From positions 1,863,992-1,927,991 of the forward strand of contig NMRA01000012.1 in assembly GCA_002633005.1 (NCBI GenBank): a stretch of 64,000 bases of DNA. The letters are read 5' to 3'. The stretch comes from Phoronis australis (Eukaryota > Phoronida > Phoronidae). Each line of letters starts with the position of its first letter. Within the stretch, counting starts at the first letter, position 1. The notes under the pieces were generated by a model, which saw only the letters and a program-made list of their open reading frames with translations, was not told the origin of the DNA and made no database searches. Of this stretch, positions 55,880 to 64,000 are shown one piece after another. The translations under genes and the position numbers were made by a program.

Positions 55880-58800
55880 ATGTCAAACTCTAGGAAAATG
55901 GTCAAGTTGGTCTAACTTCGGAACATCTCAGAAATGGCAAATCGGATTTAGTTGAAAATTCCAGATTATTTTAATGTTTTGTGCTCTGTTATCCAAAACG
56001 TGTTAGGAATTATTCTTAAAATGTTCCGCTTTTGTATGAGAAGCTATCAAAATTAGGACTTTTGTGTTTCTATGAAAAAAGTTGGATAAAACGAAAACAA
56101 TTATAAGCAATAATTTAAAAACATCTTTGAGATTTTAACTTGAACATTGAAGTCAAGCAAAATTTGGTCACTGTATTGATTCCGTTGTTTAGCTTTGATA
56201 AGTACTGATAGACTGTCGGAAATGTGACAATAAAATCACACATGATGATTGCCGATTACGGTGAACTGGCTTACTGTCTGCAATTAGTACCACATCTATG
56301 CGCGATTGGGCGCACTCACAATGCTGCCTGTGGGCAATGAGTTCAAAGGGTTTTACTATGTAAACACACACCTGGTGGAAATGGCTAAAGGCACTGTGTT
56401 GCGCTGCTCATCTTGTTTTACAAGAGTCCATTAATAGCGTCTTGTTGCCGTCGGACGCGATTCACAATAGTTTCCAGAAAATCTGCCTTTTGGGGATTTC
56501 AGGGCGACCCATCTAGTTGTGTATCGGAATGCTGTGTACCTATTGGAGTCAACGCACGTGCTCAGGGTTCACATAACGCAAGTGCCCACAGAAATGAATC
56601 CCTCACATCGCACGCGCCTTTTTGTACTTTGAGGCGACAATGGGCCTACTAAAACCGTAACTTTCCCGGTTTGCTATTAACTGACAACGTTTCTCGAGTA
56701 TTGTATGATGACAGATGACAAACATTCACAGCGAAAAGGTTTTTTTAGTAAAAGATCATCGACGGAGGTAACTGAAAAGGTAGGCTACAAGTACAGGTGA
56801 TATGAATTAAATCGGCTTGCAAAGGCGGACCCTAGATCCCATTGGGGGTGCGTTCGCACCTGTCGCATCTCCCGGGTAGGGGCATGCTAAGCATTTCGGC
56901 AAACGACCAATTAGAACGTTGCATGTGAGCCAGTGTCCAGGAACTGCGCTTGCTCTTCTTGTGTAAGAGTTCATCTCAGCAAGTCCCGTACTTTTGATGC
57001 GGTAAACATGTTCGTTTTCAGAATCTCAAAATACGACATCGCCTTCATCTCCGTAATAAAGTTTTATCAATATGTTGACCTCGGTGAAAGTCATATTTCA
57101 CATAAAAGAATCTTTCAGCGCAAAGTTATATTAAAGAATCAGTTGTTGGCGTATTGCTGCGCCATCAGGCCATTGACATCTGTGCGGAACTGCGCTTATC
57201 TATGCAAAACTTAGGCGCATGCACCCCGTATGCGAACTACTTGGGTAAAAAGGCCCAAAGAAAAGGCATTTGTCCATGGGCGTAAAGGCGCGGCAAAACC
57301 GAAAACATGTAATTCGCTGTTTAGTTTCAACACAGGTATTGACATTGTCCCTAACACATGCTATATCTTTAAAATACTACGTAACCATGCTAGGGTATAT
57401 TAAATGCACATTGTAACTCATGCTTATCAGAGTCAAAATTCAATATCAACTTGGTTTGTTTCCGAAGCTCTACCATATTTTTAAATTGGGGAGGAGAAAG
57501 GCGAGAGTTTCGCGAGTGTGCACGAGACTATAATACTAGCGTAACATGTAATGATCGCAGCCACTGAAGTGATTGCTCAGTGAGGTTGGAATGTTGAATT
57601 GTGGGATAGGATTTATACATTATGGAATGTGATTCGCTTACTGTTTCCGTTCCGATACCCTAAGATTTTTGTCCACCAGTACACGGATAATGGCTTGGGT
57701 CTAAGGAACGAAACTCTGGTCAATGCGGTTCAAATGCTTATAAATCCGATACAATCATTAACAATTTCAACATGAATTGATATAGTCTATCAGTCATCAT
57801 AATAAGCTGAACTGTCAGGATAAAGACCAAACAATGTGATTATCTAGATAGCAAGATTTGACAGGTTTGTAGTTAACTCAGACAGCATCAATTTTAATGC
57901 ACTTATTTGTACATTGTAACTACACCAACAGAACATTCTGGAAAGATATTTTTGAATTTTACTTCAGTGATAGCGATAAACCATTAATGAACGATAATGT
58001 TCTTTTTTGGAATTAACAACACATTAATCTACGAACTTAATTTTGACTCTAGCGAAATATCACACATACTGCCAAAGACTCGGTATTGCTTTACCGTCTC
58101 TAATGCTTTTGTGAATATTTTACAATAATATTACTTCACAGGAAAATGCATTTTTCGAAAAAATAGACAGTTTGATAGAATTAGAAATAGATGGTTAAAA
58201 TTTGCTCACAAGCGACCATACATTGAGTGAGTGCGTGCGTGTATGTACTCGTTCATTGCCGATGATTTATTTGATAATAAATGTACTATAATGTTAATGG
58301 TAAGTGTGTGAAATTATACATTACACAACAATGTAGAACAGGATTATACATGTACATGAAGTTATTGCTGAAAAAGATTTTTACATTTATGTACCGTATA
58401 GCTCCGCATTTAGGCGCATGTGCCTATATGTGGATCACTGCGTTTTTTTGTAAGATTTTTTTGCTCAAACCAAGGAATGTAGTACACTCCTTGTTCAAAT
58501 GCCTCGCATATAGGCGCATGCGCTTAAGTCCCGCAATTAGGCGCAGTCCCGCAATTAGGCACATGGGCACATTACAGGGCTATATTGATCACGAACAGTT
58601 CACGTACTAGGGATAGGGATGATCCGTATTATACAGAAGCCGCCGCCGTCTGGCAATGCAACAATGCACTAACGATTTTGCACTGTGACTTTGTTTATAT
58701 CTAAACCGGATTACGCTCTTTGCGTATCTGAGTGAATCCGTTTATCTTTCTCTGATATGGTCCTGCAGGCCTGGGTTGCATAAAGCTTCAAAATTATCGG
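55880..58800. other. Intergenic, no gene recognised
   Basis: Short ORFs without domains. At 58405-58565 the words TAGGCGCATG and CCCGCAATTAGGC recur a few times, a short degenerate repeat. Confidence 0.5.
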
Positions 58801-58822
58801 CTGGATAAGTTTGATTGTTGTA

Positions 58823-58830
58823 TGACGTCA
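58823..58830. promoter_or_regulatory. CRE-like palindrome TGACGTCA upstream of the GH1 gene
   Basis: A full cAMP-response-element consensus lies about 140 bp 5' of the GH1 start codon. A second GACGTCAT lies at 58872-58879, and a GATAAG word at about 58804. Placement between the gene-free region and a TATA box supports a promoter role; no direct proof. Confidence 0.45.
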
Positions 58831-58899
58831 GATGCATTGTTCAACAAAAACAACGTGACACGTGTTAATGCGACGTCATTGTTGCTTTACAACGTATAA

Positions 58900-64000
<5,101 letters not shown>

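Noticed and set aside
56413-57214. Cys-rich short ORFs
   Set aside because: No ordered cysteine spacing, no signal peptide and no splice context.

Overview
This window is eukaryotic, metazoan genomic DNA. Genes are split by GT-AG introns, intergenic space is long and AT-rich, and there are many decayed animal-type transposons. One assembly gap (3618-3878) and three single Ns show it is draft sequence. The recognisable genes (SSRP1, a C2H2 zinc-finger gene, an intronless peptide-type GPCR, a secreted family-1 glycosidase) do not fix the species. The frequent TAGGCCTAC words, the mix of pogo, Penelope-like, BEL/Pao, THAP/P-like and Helitron/PIF1 remnants, and the abundant foldback MITEs suggest a marine invertebrate deuterostome (hemichordate, echinoderm or cephalochordate). 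That placement is inference.

Layout. 1-1956: decayed pogo/Tigger DNA transposon with candidate terminal inverted repeats. 1960-6324: two copies of a ~1.66 kb segment (each with a GGATCC-rich minisatellite) around the gap and around a run of diverged ~150 bp monomers, each carrying a CCACTAGGNGGC-like core. 6350-14141 (minus): SSRP1, the HMG-box-family subunit of the histone chaperone FACT. Ten exons can be joined with every reading phase intact, giving about 433 residues; the acidic, intrinsically disordered and HMG-box C-terminal part is not in the window. 14.5-19.6 kb: GC-rich transposon debris, a small MITE, a ~510 bp foldback element and a perfect hairpin. 19639-22731 (plus): a 1030-residue zinc-finger protein with 17 tandem 13-residue repeats, an acidic stretch and about 19 zinc fingers. 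22.9-24.0 kb: the CCACTAGG monomer family again, in the opposite orientation.

27.0-27.6 kb (minus): 3' end of a Penelope-like element with a GIY-YIG relic. 28729-29847 (plus): a 372-residue rhodopsin-class GPCR in one exon. 30904-31207 (minus): a possible SLC16/monocarboxylate-transporter exon. 37.7-47.3 kb is a transposon graveyard: LINE reverse transcriptase, BEL/Pao, a second pogo/jerky transposase, a tandemly duplicated PIF1-type helicase fragment, a tRNA-derived SINE head, foldback elements, a hAT/P-like MITE and a broken THAP9/P-element-like transposase. 51.6 kb: a THAP domain interrupted by a frameshift and a stop. 58966-64000 (plus): first four exons of a secreted GH1 beta-glucosidase/lactase-like enzyme with a TATA box and CRE-like sites; it runs off the right edge. 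Its first intron carries many iterations of a GTGTACGTACCCC motif and its third intron a minisatellite.

The genes look like an ordinary, functionally unrelated neighbourhood; I see no operon-like or defence-type system. The most unusual items are the repeat-bearing zinc-finger protein, the dispersed monomers with CTCF-like cores, and the GTACGTACCCC arrays in the glycosidase intron.
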